DNA of 64,000 bases from Epiperipatus broadwayi (taxonomy: Eukaryota > Onychophora > Udeonychophora > Euonychophora > Peripatidae). The notes beneath the pieces are model-generated. The model was not told where the DNA came from, ran no database searches, and saw only the letters and a list, made by a program, of their open reading frames with translations. A program made the position numbers and the translations under genes. Positions 36,862-55,739 of the stretch are shown piece after piece (within the stretch, counting starts at the first letter, position 1; every line of letters begins with the position of its first letter). The stretch is from NCBI GenBank assembly GCA_028023455.1, contig JAQFVV010000184.1, positions 310,001 to 374,000 on the forward strand, in the 5' to 3' direction.

Positions 36862-39175
36862 AAGTTTGATATATATATATAACATATTTTGATAAAATTC
36901 CACAAAGTTGTTTTTTCAAAAAATTAAGTTGAATTGAAATGGAATCATTAACTTTTTTTCAATCAAGATAGGATATACTTATTTTTAAGTACTATTACTG
37001 TATTTTTACCTACCCTGATTATAAAAAGGTTGGAATAAAGATTAGGAGAACTTTTTAAGAGTTTTACAAATTATGCAAGAGTCACCATTAAGTTTGAAAA
37101 CAAGAATGTAAATCAAGCTTCTGCTACTAGTGCAACAATGGTAGTTTGAATTCACATGGAAGCAATTCCAGCTTTGGTGTTCTCCATAGTTTGTATATAT
37201 ATATATATATAGTGTGTATCAGATAACATAGAGACTGAAGAAAGCTCACTGCAGGCAAATAGTCACCTGAATTACCCTTTCCAAAAATGACAATAAGCTC
37301 CTCTATTGTTTAGAAAGTGACTAGCTGACCAAGAGAATTTATCAGCTTGTTGAAAAATTAGTTTTATACATATTATTTATCTATATGCAAAATAGACAAA
37401 TGTAATGCATTGTATATATATAAAGTACATCTGGTAAGTTACTTTAAACAATTTCTTTAATAAAAATGGCATTTAAAATCTATAACTTAAAAGTAAACAA
37501 GTAAATAATTTTTTCTTGAATTAAAAAGTCTAAAAAAACAAATGATTGATTGATTCATAGAGAATTTTATTTTGAAAAAAGAAAGTAAACTCCAAAAATC
37601 TTTTTAGATTAGGGAATAAAAAGAAATTGCTGGAGTATTTTTTAAGAGATGTTTATACTTAATCAAGAGTAACCTGTCGAAAAAGTGATATTACTTTTTT
37701 TTTTAAAAAAAAAACTTTGTCAAAGAATTAATATTACTTTTTTTATAATCAATAACACAATGTGTTGCTGTGAAACTTTTTTATATAATAATTTCTGTAG
37801 GCTTTCAATATCATAATTTCTGCAGACTAAGTGCTTTGAGTGTTTTGTTATTCCATAATCATGGTCTCTTAGATTATTAATGTCATTATATGCAAATTTA
37901 TACAAAACTATCTCCTACATTATCCATTTTCTGGAAATGGCAAAACAAGCATCTTTTCTATTTTTTGCATTATCATTGGTGATAAAACAAGCTTCCTAGA
38001 TTTTTCTCTTGATGTCATTCCTTTCTGTAAATGATATATCAGCAGTGGAGGGTTAAAATCTGTGGTTGAGCTCTTGCTAGTTGTCAGGAAATACAGAACT
38101 AGCTTCTTTTTTGGTTATTGCTCTTGTATATATGTATTTGTTTTGAGACAATCTATTGCCAATTGAGGCACACATCTGCATGTTATTAATTGCAAAATAA
38201 AGGTGAAATAAAATAGTTATTATATTACTTTTTAAAAATATATATATTTTTTGTTTACCATTATATAATGAATGAATTAATAACTGATTTACATTTATAT
38301 ATATATAAACACATGTATAAATTTTATGTATAATTTTGACATTGAATTAATTGTGTATTGAAAAAATACAATATGATTTATTAGGCTTATTTTTTTTATA
38401 AATGCCAATATTTTTTTGTATTTGTCAAAATCAGAGGGCTTAATTTAAATGTACAACTCTATTCTGAAGACCTTAATTTCATTTATTGTTATTTCAATAT
38501 TAAAGTTGTTCCAGTAAATTTACTCAATCCTAAATAGTTTTAAAATATTATGTTGTATTATCTCCTGCTCACACTGACAGTTATAGAGTTTTTGTTCTCT
38601 GAACTAGATTCATATATAATTGTCTGTTATACAAAAAAGGTGTATATTTAGTGTTTATGGACCTTTACTTGATGATCCTGGTTTGGTGCAAAGAGGATAT
38701 CCTTTAAAGTCCATGCACTACATTTTATTTAGTTTACTATTTATTAGAAGTTAAGTTTATAGTTGGTCAGTATTTAATGATACTAAGTAGCCAGAGCATT
38801 GATGATGATTAGCATGTTTTAGTATATAGAATTTATTTTTTGTTATATAATTATGGATTAGCACTTAAGTTTGTAATCCAAATTATTGTTAAATAATCTG
38901 TCCCTAAGCTGGCAAAGGTTAAACAATTAATCTGGTTTATGGTAGATCCATTTCAAATCCAGTCACAAGATTGACTGTTGATTTTGAATGATTATTACTT
39001 TAGGATAATGCTGGTAAAATTATAGTTACTTAATATAAATAGATCTCTTTGATCTCTCATTGCTCACTTTTTATTATATGTATATTATTCAATTTCATAT
39101 TCTGACTTGGGGTTGATGATGATTGATGATTTTCCCAACACCCCAGGTTCATTCCTAAAAAATCCATACCATTAC
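36862..39175 (+). repeat. Repeat family B, copy 2
   Basis: Collinear with 18302-20790 and 43655-46105 but lacks the first 240 bp of copy 1. It joins the family at ACATATTTTGATAAAATTCC (matching 18550), directly after a (TA)n run. It also lacks parts of the ATTATATGACAATTC region around 38200-38400. No coding potential. Confidence 0.8.
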
Positions 39176-39629
39176 AAATGACTACCATTACATATGACTA
39201 CCAAACTGTGCATCAATGCTGGTGGCCATCACTACAAAATTGCCACTCTACTTGTTCTCAAATAACCACATCTGAAAAAGAAAAAAGGATGCATTTTATG
39301 CAGAATTAATTTTAAAGTATTACAGTCAAATATGAGACAACAGTATTGATGATTATAAATTATAAAATAGTTTTAATGTATATTTAAAAAGTTCATGTTT
39401 AAAGTTGAATAGAAAATCTGCGATTTTAGAATTGGATTGGAGTTTTGACTATCAGAGTTAGTATAGCTACACTTTCAGTTTTGGGGATGGATGGACAATT
39501 GTCATTAGCACAAAAATACAATGTTTTCATGCAACTCCAGAAAGTGTTCTATTACAGGCATTGCTCCTATCAACTTTCTGATTTGCTGTTGTTTGTCAAG
39601 ATGTAGTTAGCATAGTCCAGGCATAATTC

Positions 39630-39760
39630 CAGCCTCTAAGTCTCCAAGAAAAGGAGTAAGACATAGCCCTATATTTTTCAGCCTCTAAGATTCAAAAGAG
39701 CAGAGCATAGTTTTGCATTTTGCAGCTGCTAAGATTAAAAGGAGCAGGGTATTGTAAAGA
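39630..39760 (+). repeat. Three-unit degenerate minisatellite, about 46-49 bp period
   Basis: Units start at about 39630, 39679 and 39722 with CAGCCTCTAAG/CAGCTGCTAAG, followed by an AAAGGAG(C/T)A motif and CATAGNNNTNTATTTT. Confidence 0.65.
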
Positions 39761-40081
39761 TTTTTGCATGTTTTTATTTTGGATTGCAATAGCTTATAGT
39801 GTCAAAATTGAGGTAGCTCTCTTGGTATTCATAGTACATTGTGTACTTATCATCCAATGACTGAATACTTTATTTCAGGATTGCAGGTCATTATTCATTA
39901 TATTGTCAGATGTCTGTCAAATCTCTAAAAATTGATGAGTACATAGTTTGAGGTATGAACTTTTGTTTTGACATGTATATTATGTAAAATATTGTTAGAT
40001 GTGTGTTTCATTTTTCTATATTCCTTTTCCCCATGAAGTGTTTTATGAGACTGTTATGTGTCTCATGGCATATAATAACAT

Positions 40082-41309
40082 AATAGTATGTTAAAATTGG
40101 GGTGGAATTAAGGCAAGGATGCCCTATGTCACCTATTATTTTGTTTGTGTTGTATTTGAGTGAAATGGAAAGAGCATTAGAAAGATTAGGAAGAGGGATA
40201 GAGATACCATTAATAGGTAGTAAGGGAGTATATATTTTGTCAGGTTTTTTTTGTGGATGATATATTTTTGTATGCAGAAAGCAGAGAAGATATGGAAGTT
40301 ATGCTGAGAACATGTGCATGGGTGGGTAAAGAGATGGGGATTAAATTTAGTGAAAAAAAATCAAATATAATGATGGTTAATACTGGGGAAAGAGAAGATG
40401 TAGAATTTTTATTGGGAGATATTAAGTTAAGTGTGGTGAATAGATATAGTTATTTGGAAATTATTTTAAGTAATCAGAAAAATTCTTTGGATGAATGGGA
40501 GAAAAAATTGATAAATGAAGCAAAGAAAAAAAAGGGATTGATAAAGAAATTAACAGTGTTTTCATATAATAAATATGGTGTAGTTAGAATTATATGGAAA
40601 GGAGTTGCAGTAGCAGGGTTAACATATGGTAATGATGCATTATATGTTAGTAAAGAGGTATTAAATTACTTAAAAAAAAGTTCAAAAGGAAGTAGGAAGG
40701 CATGCATTGGATGCAGATGTATGGACAGCAAGGGAGGCAATTCAAGGAGAAATGGGATGCTCAAGTTTTCATATGAGAGATGCAAAAAGTAAAATGAAAA
40801 TGTTTGGTAGATTGCAGTATATGGATAATAAAAGAATAGTCCAAATAGTATTTAATTGGGTTATGAGTAAAGGGCAGGTAACAAGATGGGTAAGAAAGGT
40901 AATGCAGTATGCAAAAGATTTGGATAAATAATTTATATCAGTATATTTGTACAAAAGATGGGATGATTGTGTTAAGAGGATTGCTGAGTGTTGTAGTAGT
41001 AAGGAATGGGATAAAATAATAGATTTATTAATAAAGAATAGAGAGTTAGAGAGATGGAGAAATAGTATGGAGAGTAAAAAGAGTTTATATAGAAATAAAC
41101 AGAATATTAGGTGTGAGTTAATATATGATAATAGTAAGGAAAGTAGTTTATTATTTAAGGCTCGAAGGGGATCTTTAGCTACAAGAGAATATACATGTAA
41201 ATGGAAAAAAATGGGTGATTTATTTTGTAAATTATGTAAGGAAGGAATAGAAAATATTAGGCATTTTTTAATTGAATGTAAATGCTTGAAACAGAAAGGG
41301 TACATATAA
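40082..41309 (+). pseudogene. LINE 3 reverse transcriptase C-terminal half and tail, broken
   Basis: The first frame reads RQGCPMSPIILFVLYL (motif B) at about 40103-40150. After a one-base shift at a run of eight T, VDDIFLYAES (motif C, both catalytic Asp present) starts at about 40250. MGIKFSEKKSNIMMVN follows (motif D, with the conserved KS/KT turn), then SYLEIIL (motif E-like) and a thumb region, continuous to about 40690. A second shift leads into DADVWTAREAIQGEMG (40707 onward), and an in-frame stop separates the final part. The last segment has CKLCKEGIENIRHFLIEC, a CX2C...HX4C tail characteristic of LINE ORF2. Both frameshifts are at homopolymers, so sequencing error should be considered. 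Confidence 0.8.
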
Positions 41310-41470
41310 TGAAGTTATGGAAGAATAAATATGAAAAAAGTGATTATACAAAAAGTGAATTATTGGTTTTTATGCTGGGTTTGGGAAAAGATAAAGGGGA
41401 TTTAGATATAAAGGTTATAGAGTTGACAAAGATTATGTTGTGAAAATGAAATGGAGCAGAATATGGGAAA
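40082..41470 (+). mobile_element. LINE relic 3, 5'-truncated, the least decayed of the four
   Basis: It begins within the RT palm (motif B) and runs through the thumb to a C-terminal Cys/His-rich segment. The coding strand is strikingly purine-rich (AAA, GAA and GGA codons). It has few lesions: one frameshift at a T8 run before motif C, one near an A8 run at about 40675-40685, and an in-frame TAA at about 40929. The sequence differs from LINEs 1, 2 and 4. Lack of the 5' half is typical of LINE insertion by incomplete reverse transcription. Confidence 0.8.
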
Positions 41471-43040
41471 ATTTAGAGTGGGGAATGGAAAAATAAAGTG
41501 GTTAACAGGTTTACCTGGGCATAATTGCTGATATATTCTTGACTTCATTTAATGAGAAGCCACAATACATCACATCACATGGGAAATTTATTTACTGTGA
41601 TCAGAATGTATGATGGTGATGGTTTGCACTGACTAGACTCAGAGAGAAACAAGAAATCTTAAATATTGTTTAGGCAATTGAGAAATAAAAGCACAAAGAC
41701 AAACATCAGCCAAATTAAGTTTAAACAAATTTTAAATTTTTTATTTAAGAGCAAAATAAATTATGATGTATAAGTTATGACACAGAAATAGGATTATATC
41801 AGGTGTGTACCAGAAAGACTAAAATTCCATGCTCTGGCAGACAGACTGACCTTGTAATAGAGCATTAGAAAGGGAGAGAACAAATTTCTTTCAACTGAGA
41901 ATTCACCCAAACATTAGTTTTCCCATTCACATGTATGAAAACAATACATTCTTGAAATAAATCAATGAAACCAGTGCCAGCGAGCTTTTGTAGGCCCAGA
42001 AAATGCATCAGGACAAAGACCGTCTTATGCCAGTAGAAGCTGCATCTTATATTGCATTTAAAGTAAAGATGATTGATTTACCTCAAGAACAAAAGAAAAA
42101 TATGATTTAGTGAGAAAAGAAAACAGAAAATTAACTGGAAAATCCCCAATCAAACGATTGGCCAAAACTAATAATAATTAAAGATCTCAATAGGAGACAA
42201 GTAAAACATTAGAAAACCAGTTACGTCTGCCCCAGTATTTAAAGAAAATGAATTACAAATAATTATAATTAAGAAATAAATTTATGAAACAAGTTCTGAG
42301 TACAAGCTCTTATAAATTTAAAACCACACATAAATACAAAAATAAATCTCGAAAGCTGACATTCTTAGATTTTTATAAATTAGTTTATCAGAAAGTGCTT
42401 GTGAGTAAAAAACATTAACTTAAGGCATTAAATACTTTAACAAAAAGAAACACCCTTTCACTGGTAATTTACAAAAGGATAAATATTATCTTTCTGCTGG
42501 CAACTTATAAAATTAGAAAGACAACAATTCCAGTTTACGATTTCAGAGACATAAGAAAAGAAAAAACGAAATCTCCACATACAGAAAACTAGGACATAAA
42601 AATATGAGAAGTCACCAGCCAAAAGATTTTGGTGGTTAGCAAAAGTGCAAACACAGTACTTAAAATCAATTATGGGATACTAAAATAATTACAGGTGAGC
42701 ATTTAAAAATATACAAGGCTGCTAAAGCATTAAAAAAAAAGGTTAGGCATAAAAATACAAACTCACTAGTCACTCTCCAATAAACAAACTTGGAATCTTA
42801 AAACTAAGATTCCAAGACACATGGCAAAGTACAATAAGATAGAATAAATACAGCTAATAACTATGAGGTTAAATATTAATTTAGAATACAGGTTTATTAG
42901 ATTGAGTGGAGATTTTTTTAAAAGAATTTACACTGGAAAGAATAAAAGAAACTTTTACCTTATGGTAAAGCACAGTTCGTGTAGAATGCGCACATTTATT
43001 TTATTTCATTTTCAGGTCCTTTGACAGCTGCAAGGTAGAG
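41471..43040. other. Non-coding stretch, no recognised gene
   Basis: No domain or repeat boundary was recognised. Composition is A-rich on the plus strand. Confidence 0.5.
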
Positions 43041-43174
43041 GCAGTGTTTATTTTAGATGTTCATGGCAGGATTGAAGGAGAGTTAGCAGGCATGGGTCCT
43101 TCTTTTGAGTTAAGCTTCCTGATTCTTCTTTACTTCTCCCATTATTTTTCTTCTCATTTCTTTCATTTCCCTAA

Positions 43175-43381
43175 TCATTTTTCCTTTATTGTCTGCTGGT
43201 CCTGCTTAACTTCACTAGTTTCTTCCTTTATTTTTGCTTTAAACTCTGCCATCATTGCTTGCTGACTTTGCTTGAATTCACTCACACCCTCCTTCATTTT
43301 TATTACCAACTTCATCAACATCTTCTTCATCATCAACCTGACCTCTGATTCTTCTTTTTCAACTACTCCCATTTTTGACAC
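43175..43381 (-). pseudogene. Coiled-coil fragment, possibly from a retrotransposon gag
   Basis: A 68-codon minus-strand frame starts at 43381 and is rich in Lys, Glu, Gln and Met. It has an internal repeat, SEFKQSQQAMMAEFK followed by SEVKQDQQTIKEK, and regularly spaced Met/Leu/Val. This resembles the N-terminal helix of many retrotransposon gag-type proteins and the minus-strand fragment at 11794-12320, but similarity is compositional. No neighbouring capsid, RT or LTR was found. It could also be chance in a low-complexity strand. Confidence 0.3.
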
Positions 43382-43654
43382 AAAATTAAATTCACAATAC
43401 TAACTTTTTTTAAAACAAAAAATCTAAAAGCACAAAAAATGCTATTTACGGTATCAGAAAACTATTTTAAAATCAATTCTATAAACATTAAAACAATCTA
43501 TTTGAAATATAAAAGAGTATGTGCTTTAATACCCGTACTCTTTTTAAATAATTAAAAAATTTTTTTTTTAACATTAGATAAGATTTAACAAAAATTAAGT
43601 TTTTAATTTTGGCAGTAAAATCCTTGAATCAGACATCAATCCGGTTCAATATAT

Positions 43655-46105
<2,451 letters not shown>

Positions 46106-46510
46106 AATATATATATAAAATTAAAAGCATATTTTTAAAAACAGTGTATATAAATTTAAAATTACAATATGAGCTATATATACCTTACTCACTTGAAAAA
46201 AAAATGAACTGGATGTTTACAAAAAAACAAACATTTTTCACATTTTATTCTTATCTCAATGCATCTTTCACCTTATCTCAATCATATCATAATCATTCAT
46301 TAGCCCAGAAATCAAATCAACTTCTCTGACTCTGAATGTATTTTTGAAACACCCAATTTACTTTTTTATTTGAGTAAAGCATACATAGCTTATATTGTAA
46401 TTTTAAATTCATATACATCTTTTTTATCTTTTTAAAGATATTTTTTAACTTCTATTTAATCACAATTTTCTGAAACATATGACCAAAGATGTAAAAAAGA
46501 TAAATGATTT

Positions 46511-46552
46511 CCAAGGTGTGAATTTCATACTGAACCAACACTCTCAGTTGGC
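46511..46552 (-). ncRNA. Decayed hammerhead-like motif
   Basis: The minus strand reads CCAA, then CUGAGA (one base short of CUGANGA), a GUGUU/AGUAU stem with GGUUC loop, and GAAA. The closing strand is UUGG-like. The missing core base makes activity unlikely. Confidence 0.5.
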
Positions 46553-46948
46553 TCAAATTAGAATGTCTTACAGATATTTTTATCATTTATTTAGGATTTT
46601 ATAGATAGCAATTAACTATAGTTTGATTACAAGTGTCAAACTTTCTTAACTCACAACTTTCCTGCAAATCATTTTATAGAATTATATTAATCATTGTTAC
46701 TAGTCACTCATTAAACTATCTCTAGTCCAGATATACTCCTTTAATTCTCACTTGCTTAATAATATGTAAGTAGTGTTATAGAGATTTCAATATCTAAGTT
46801 TCCTTGCCCATGTTGATAGTTAATATAATTTTATAAAATGGTTTGTGAGGAGTTCAGAAAGTCTGACACTTGTAATCAAACTATAGTAAATTGTTATTTA
46901 TAAAATCTTAAACAAATGATGAAAATATGTGTAAGAGATTGTAATCTG

Positions 46949-46992
46949 GGCCATCTGAAAAGTGTTGGTTCAGCATAAAACACACATCTTGG
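46949..46992 (+). ncRNA. Decayed hammerhead-like motif
   Basis: The plus strand reads CUGAAAA (G8 lost), GUGUU/AGCAU with GGUUC loop, and AAAA in place of GAAA, followed by UUGGG. It is predicted inactive. Confidence 0.5.
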
Positions 46993-47262
46993 GAATAATT
47001 TATATTTTTTTCATGTTTTTGATTACACGTTTCAGAAAATTGTGATGAAATAGAAATTTAATATATATATATATGAAGTTAGAAGTATATTCAAAAGAGT
47101 GTATATAAAGTTAAAATTATACTATGAGCTAGGTATGTCTTACTCACTGGGGAAAAAAAACTGGATGCTATGCATAAAGTTAGTTTGATTTCTGGTTGAT
47201 GAATGATTGTGATACGATTGAGCTACAGTGAAAGATACACTAAGATAAGATTAAAATTTGAA

Positions 47263-50200
47263 AAAATATATATATATATTTAAATATTCAAAGAAAATAG
47301 GTGCACTAAAGAATAAAAATGTGAAAGTGAATCATCATAAAAAAGCTAAACACAGTTACAGAATTTCTCCTATGGTAAAATAGCGGTAATTTGTTCCAAG
47401 CTATTCCATAATCAGATTATAGCAAACCACATTATAATATGCATTTTTAGAACATATAAACTTGTATAAATACAGATGCATATACATATATACATAATGG
47501 ATATATAAATAGTGTAGATATGAAATACGGTTATTCAGAATAAAAACAATTGGAAAAATATGAATGCAGAGTATGGAAGATGTGATAAAATAAAAGTGGA
47601 CTAATAAAGGTCATAAACACATAAGAATTTAAAGAAGAATGGATTTAAAAAGGATTATTATTGAAAAAATTAAAAAAGAAAAAAAAAGGTCATATTAGTA
47701 GTCTGAAAGATATATTTTAAATTAGCATTTCAATATATGTATGTATTGCTTTAAATATCAACACTTAAATATTGAGATGTTGGGAAGCAATAGAAAAATG
47801 GTGCTGATGATTACTTGCTTCATAATATATTACTAATCTAGACTCTAATTCTATCTTAAAGCAAAAAATTTAAAGAATTATAAAAAACATTAAAAATATA
47901 TAGAACTGCCTCAAATCATAACTTGTAAAAATATTGTAAAAAAGTAGCACACACACACATATATATATATATAATCCACTGCTGAGCAAAGGTCTCTCTC
48001 CAACAATTTCTCATAGAGGAACACTATAAAAGAACTCATTATTTATCAGGTTTGCCAACAGCAAAGTGATAATGGGTTTGAGAAATTTTTTATTCTTGTT
48101 TTACCTTCTAATCAAGGAGAGCTAGATTCATTTACTGACTAATGTTTGATGGTTAACTAGATTATAAGCATGAAGATGAAGTGCTATCTCAGCTCCATGA
48201 GACCTTTTGTGAATATATTTTGTATGTGTATTGTAATAATATTTTAATATCTAGATTAATAATCACAACCTAAAATTCTAAAAAAAAAATATTGGCTTAT
48301 TAATAAAGCAATATTATTGATTATTAGTTATTACTGTTGCAAATAAAATGATTGGAAATGATAATGAAATTACTGATGCTACTATCGTGAGAAGCAAGTT
48401 ATTAAATTTATCCAAGATGTCTTCCTGTACAGATTTTATAAATATACAGCGTCTTAAAAACTATGTGTATCAAATTGTGTTTTTATCATGATGAAAATTT
48501 CATTAAAAAGATACACACACACACACTTAAAGTTAATTTTGAAAGAATAATAGACAGAATAAAAAGATACATACTAACTACAACAGGAATAAAATATTTT
48601 AAAATATTTTTGGTATAGTAGTAATTTTATTATTTCAATTAGATGATTTAAACTACACTTAATAATAATATAAAGTTTTAGCATAATATTCAAACACATA
48701 TATGAGCATGCATGAATGTTTTATGTGGTTAGATGTATTTAAAATTAAAAGGTAGAACATGAAATGTTTTAATAAATTTATTATTAGAGTGATAATTAGT
48801 TTTATTATTAATTGTGATAGGAACTTTAAAGAAAAACAAAATAAATGAAAAAAAAAACACCATTTAATTTAATAGTATAAGTAATTTATTCATAAAACAA
48901 TAATGTGTATTTATCTTTATAAGTAATTAATGTAATCTGGAACTTCAATTTTAAAAATGAAATTATCACAAATTTTGGTGCTATAGACTTATAAATTTCC
49001 AAATATCATTTGCTTCCTACTGTTGTTAAGCAGCAATGATAGAATATTCCCATAAATATCTAAAAACGTGAAGGATTTTAGGTAAAAATTATGACCTCAC
49101 TAATCATATGACTGGAACCTATAAATAAACCTATATGTTAAAAAATGGTTAGTCTTTTACTAATTGTATGCCAAAGATTGCATATGATTGAAATGCAAAA
49201 TTAGCAAACTTGGCATCCTGCACTAAAATGATATCTGAATAGACTACGAACTAAACATTTGTCTCCTTAATGGAAAATGTTCCTCTACATTGTCCTAAAT
49301 GTTGAAACTAAATATCTAATAATTTATATCATTCAATAATGAATTTAAAAGGAATGAAAATCAAATATATAATTTTAACTACAACATTTTTTTTATGTGA
49401 ACTGCATTATTTATTTGTCTCTTCTCCATACCAGAAATTACTTGCTTGAAATTTATATTTGCTAGATCAACATATATTTATGAAAAAACTACCTAAAACT
49501 TTGAATACTAGTTTAAAAGTAATGCAACCAATAGATTAAATACTACTTAATATTACAAGATCACATAATGCAAAGTTATGGATAATTATTTTGCAAATGA
49601 CTGTTAATAAACACATTTATACTCATCAATATTTCATTTTCTGAAATATGCTTAGAGATTTTATAATCAATAAAAACTATGCCTTGAAGGATTAATTGCT
49701 GCATTTAATACCAAAGGAATATGAAACAAATAATTATAAGCTTGTCTAATATGGTTTATAAACTGACCATTAGTGCATTTGTACTTACAAATTCAGCCTT
49801 TGTTACTAAGCATTTTCTATAGGGATTAAACTTATCCATTAGGGATTTCTTCAACCTTAAAACACCTATGATTTAAATTGAATACTTAAATTATTGTGCC
49901 TGGATAATTATTTCTTGGACATTTTTAAAGATTAAGAATTATAATTTTAAGGATATAATATATTTATTGAATTTGTTTAATTTTATAATATTTATAAAGT
50001 TTTATCGTTCTATAAAAGTTTTCTCAAAAAAAAAAAGATATGATAAAGAAGATACAGGTAACATTATGGATATAATTTGTGTTAGTAATTTTCTCTACCT
50101 TAGAGATCAGTTGTTTAGACTTTAAGTTAATTAAAAATCATTTATGGCCAAGATAATATTTTATATATTTTATTGATCTCTTGATGTAATAATAAAGGTA

Positions 50201-52155
50201 TCTAGAGTATATGTTTAAATATTTATTAAGATTATTTTTCTTATTTTTTTTACCTAATGAAGTACTTTCACAAATCTATGAAGATTAGATAGTATATTTG
50301 ATTATATTTGTGGTATTGATAACCATATAAATATTCATTAGCTGAGGCAAACTCCTCACAATACCTTATTGTAATTTTAATTATAATATAAGCTTGATAA
50401 GCATATTATGTATGCCATCAGCACCTCGAATAATCAGATCAAGTTAAAGTCATACTTTTATAAGAATAGAATATATAAATTGGGTTAAGTCTTCTCTTTT
50501 ATAAAAGAATTTAGCTTATGAGTCTGATATCTATAAGAAAATGTTACTATTACTTTAATTAAGAATGCAATAAAACATTGTCACATTTTGTTTATTGTTA
50601 ATATATAAGTCTTTGAGTTAAATGCTACACAATCTTCTCCAATGGAATATTATTGCTATTGCATGACATTCCATATATCTCACACAATTTTTCACTAAAG
50701 TAGCAAGTATTTATTAAGTATAGTATTACAATACTATTTATCATCTTTAAGATAACTTATCAATATTGTTAGTACATTTTTTTTAAATATTTATAGTTTA
50801 ATTATTAATAAAATTAATTTTATATTTGTTAATTATCTGGTTTTGTTATTAATTAGTCAAGACTCATCATCAGTATGGTTACACAATCTTATAATTTATT
50901 ACATGTTACTTAAAATAAATATTCCTCTTTATTTTATTCATTTACACTATTTCAATTGTAACTTTTTATTCATTTGAGATATGAAATCAATACCGATAAT
51001 AAATCATTTTAAATATTTTCTGAGATTCTGACATTAAGGATAGTAATTTATTATATGCTGTTAAAACCCTGAGATAATTGTTCACGTAATTAATGCAAAA
51101 TAAGAACCTACTTCTAGTCTTGTTAAAATATGTAAATATAAAAAATTGATTCATTAATGTTTAATGTACACATTAGATGCAGAAAACAGAATCCACACTG
51201 AGATATTAATATTGCTAATCTTTGTTACAGTTCTCCATATCAATATATTTATTTTAAATATTATTAAAGAGTTTCATACTGTGATGAATCCAGAGGGTGT
51301 TCGTTTTATTTTCTACCTTTTAAAAGGTGGATCTTATTCTGGATAATAAAGAGTTTCAGTTTTTCTGGCAACATCCTTTCATTCATAGTAATAATAATAT
51401 TTTTATTGGTTACAATATATATATACGAAAAGAGAGTGATCATTTAAATGAAAAATAAGCTTTAAAAAAAAAAAAATCATTATAAATTAAATTTTAAACA
51501 AATGAGAAAATTAAATATATAATAAATATTTTTTTATTGAAATGTAGAAATGAAATTAGTTAATGAAAATCTGAAGTCTGAAACTAATCAGCTTAATGAA
51601 TCCAGGTCAGTTTTATGAAACCCAACCTTTTGCAAGTTATTTAATGTTTTATTAAATCAGAAACATTGATTGGTGCCAACAGACTTCTGGTAAATAGAAT
51701 TCAATTTTAAAAAAAAAAAATGAATATGATATTAAAAAAAAAAAAAGATAAATTTTTAAAGAAATATATATATTGAACATTGATTTATGTGAGAGGGGAA
51801 AATGCTAAAATTTGCAGAATTCGTATATGCATATATGTACACATAGATAATTATGATGCGTAATGTTTTGTGCAATCGTTTTTTCCCAAATATTTTTTTA
51901 AGATGTAATAACATGATATAGTTAGTCTTCAATGGGGATTCAAAAACTAATAGTTTCTGAATAAAAACTTTGAAACTTTTGTTACTCACACATCACATTG
52001 ACTTACTGAGCAAATGACTATTTGATTATTTTTTTAGCTATTATATATATATAAAATTAAGAGCATGCTAATAGCTCTAAACAAGCTTTTTTATTTTATT
52101 TATGATAAATGATACTACAAGAGAAGGCATTCAAATCATTTTTATCTTGGATTGT
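47263..52155. other. Long AT-rich stretch without recognisable genes
   Basis: It contains a (CA)n(TA)n run at 47947-47973 followed by CCACTGCTGAGCAAAGGTCT, a word type often seen in invertebrate dispersed repeats, and a short CA run near 48515. No convincing ORF, RNA gene or transposon boundary seen in almost 5 kb. It could be intronic or intergenic. Confidence 0.5.
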
Positions 52156-52160
52156 CCCCA

Positions 52161-52201
52161 TCCCCAGACTGGGTTCGACCTATGGGTCTCTTCAGTGAGG
52201 A
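52161..52201 (-). ncRNA. Hammerhead ribozyme motif, third copy/family, one core change
   Basis: On the minus strand stem I is UCCUCA/UGGGGA. The first core block is CUGAAGA (52189-52195). Stem II is GACC/GGUC with a CAUA loop (four perfect pairs). The second block is GAA, with position 15.1 read as C instead of A, and the cleavage triplet is GUC. Stem I is identical to that of the 56.8 kb family, while stem II has diverged. The 15.1 change breaks the A-U pair at the cleavage site, so activity is doubtful. Confidence 0.65.

Positions 52202-55739
<3,538 letters not shown>

Larger units (their letters stand above)
46106..47262. repeat. Nested inverted and direct repeats downstream of family B copy 3
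   Basis: 46106-46215 recurs directly at 47061-47170 (shared GTGTATATAAA, ATATGAGCTA, TTACTCACT). 46240-46325 recurs in reverse at 47178-47262 (shared GAAATCAAA, CAATCATTCAT). Between them, 46480-46690 and 46830-47055 form a palindrome whose arms each hold a decayed hammerhead. Confidence 0.75.

Noticed and set aside
41000-41305. 178-codon minus-strand frame (Leu/Ser/Ile-rich)
   Set aside because: It is the antisense shadow of the LINE 3 coding strand.
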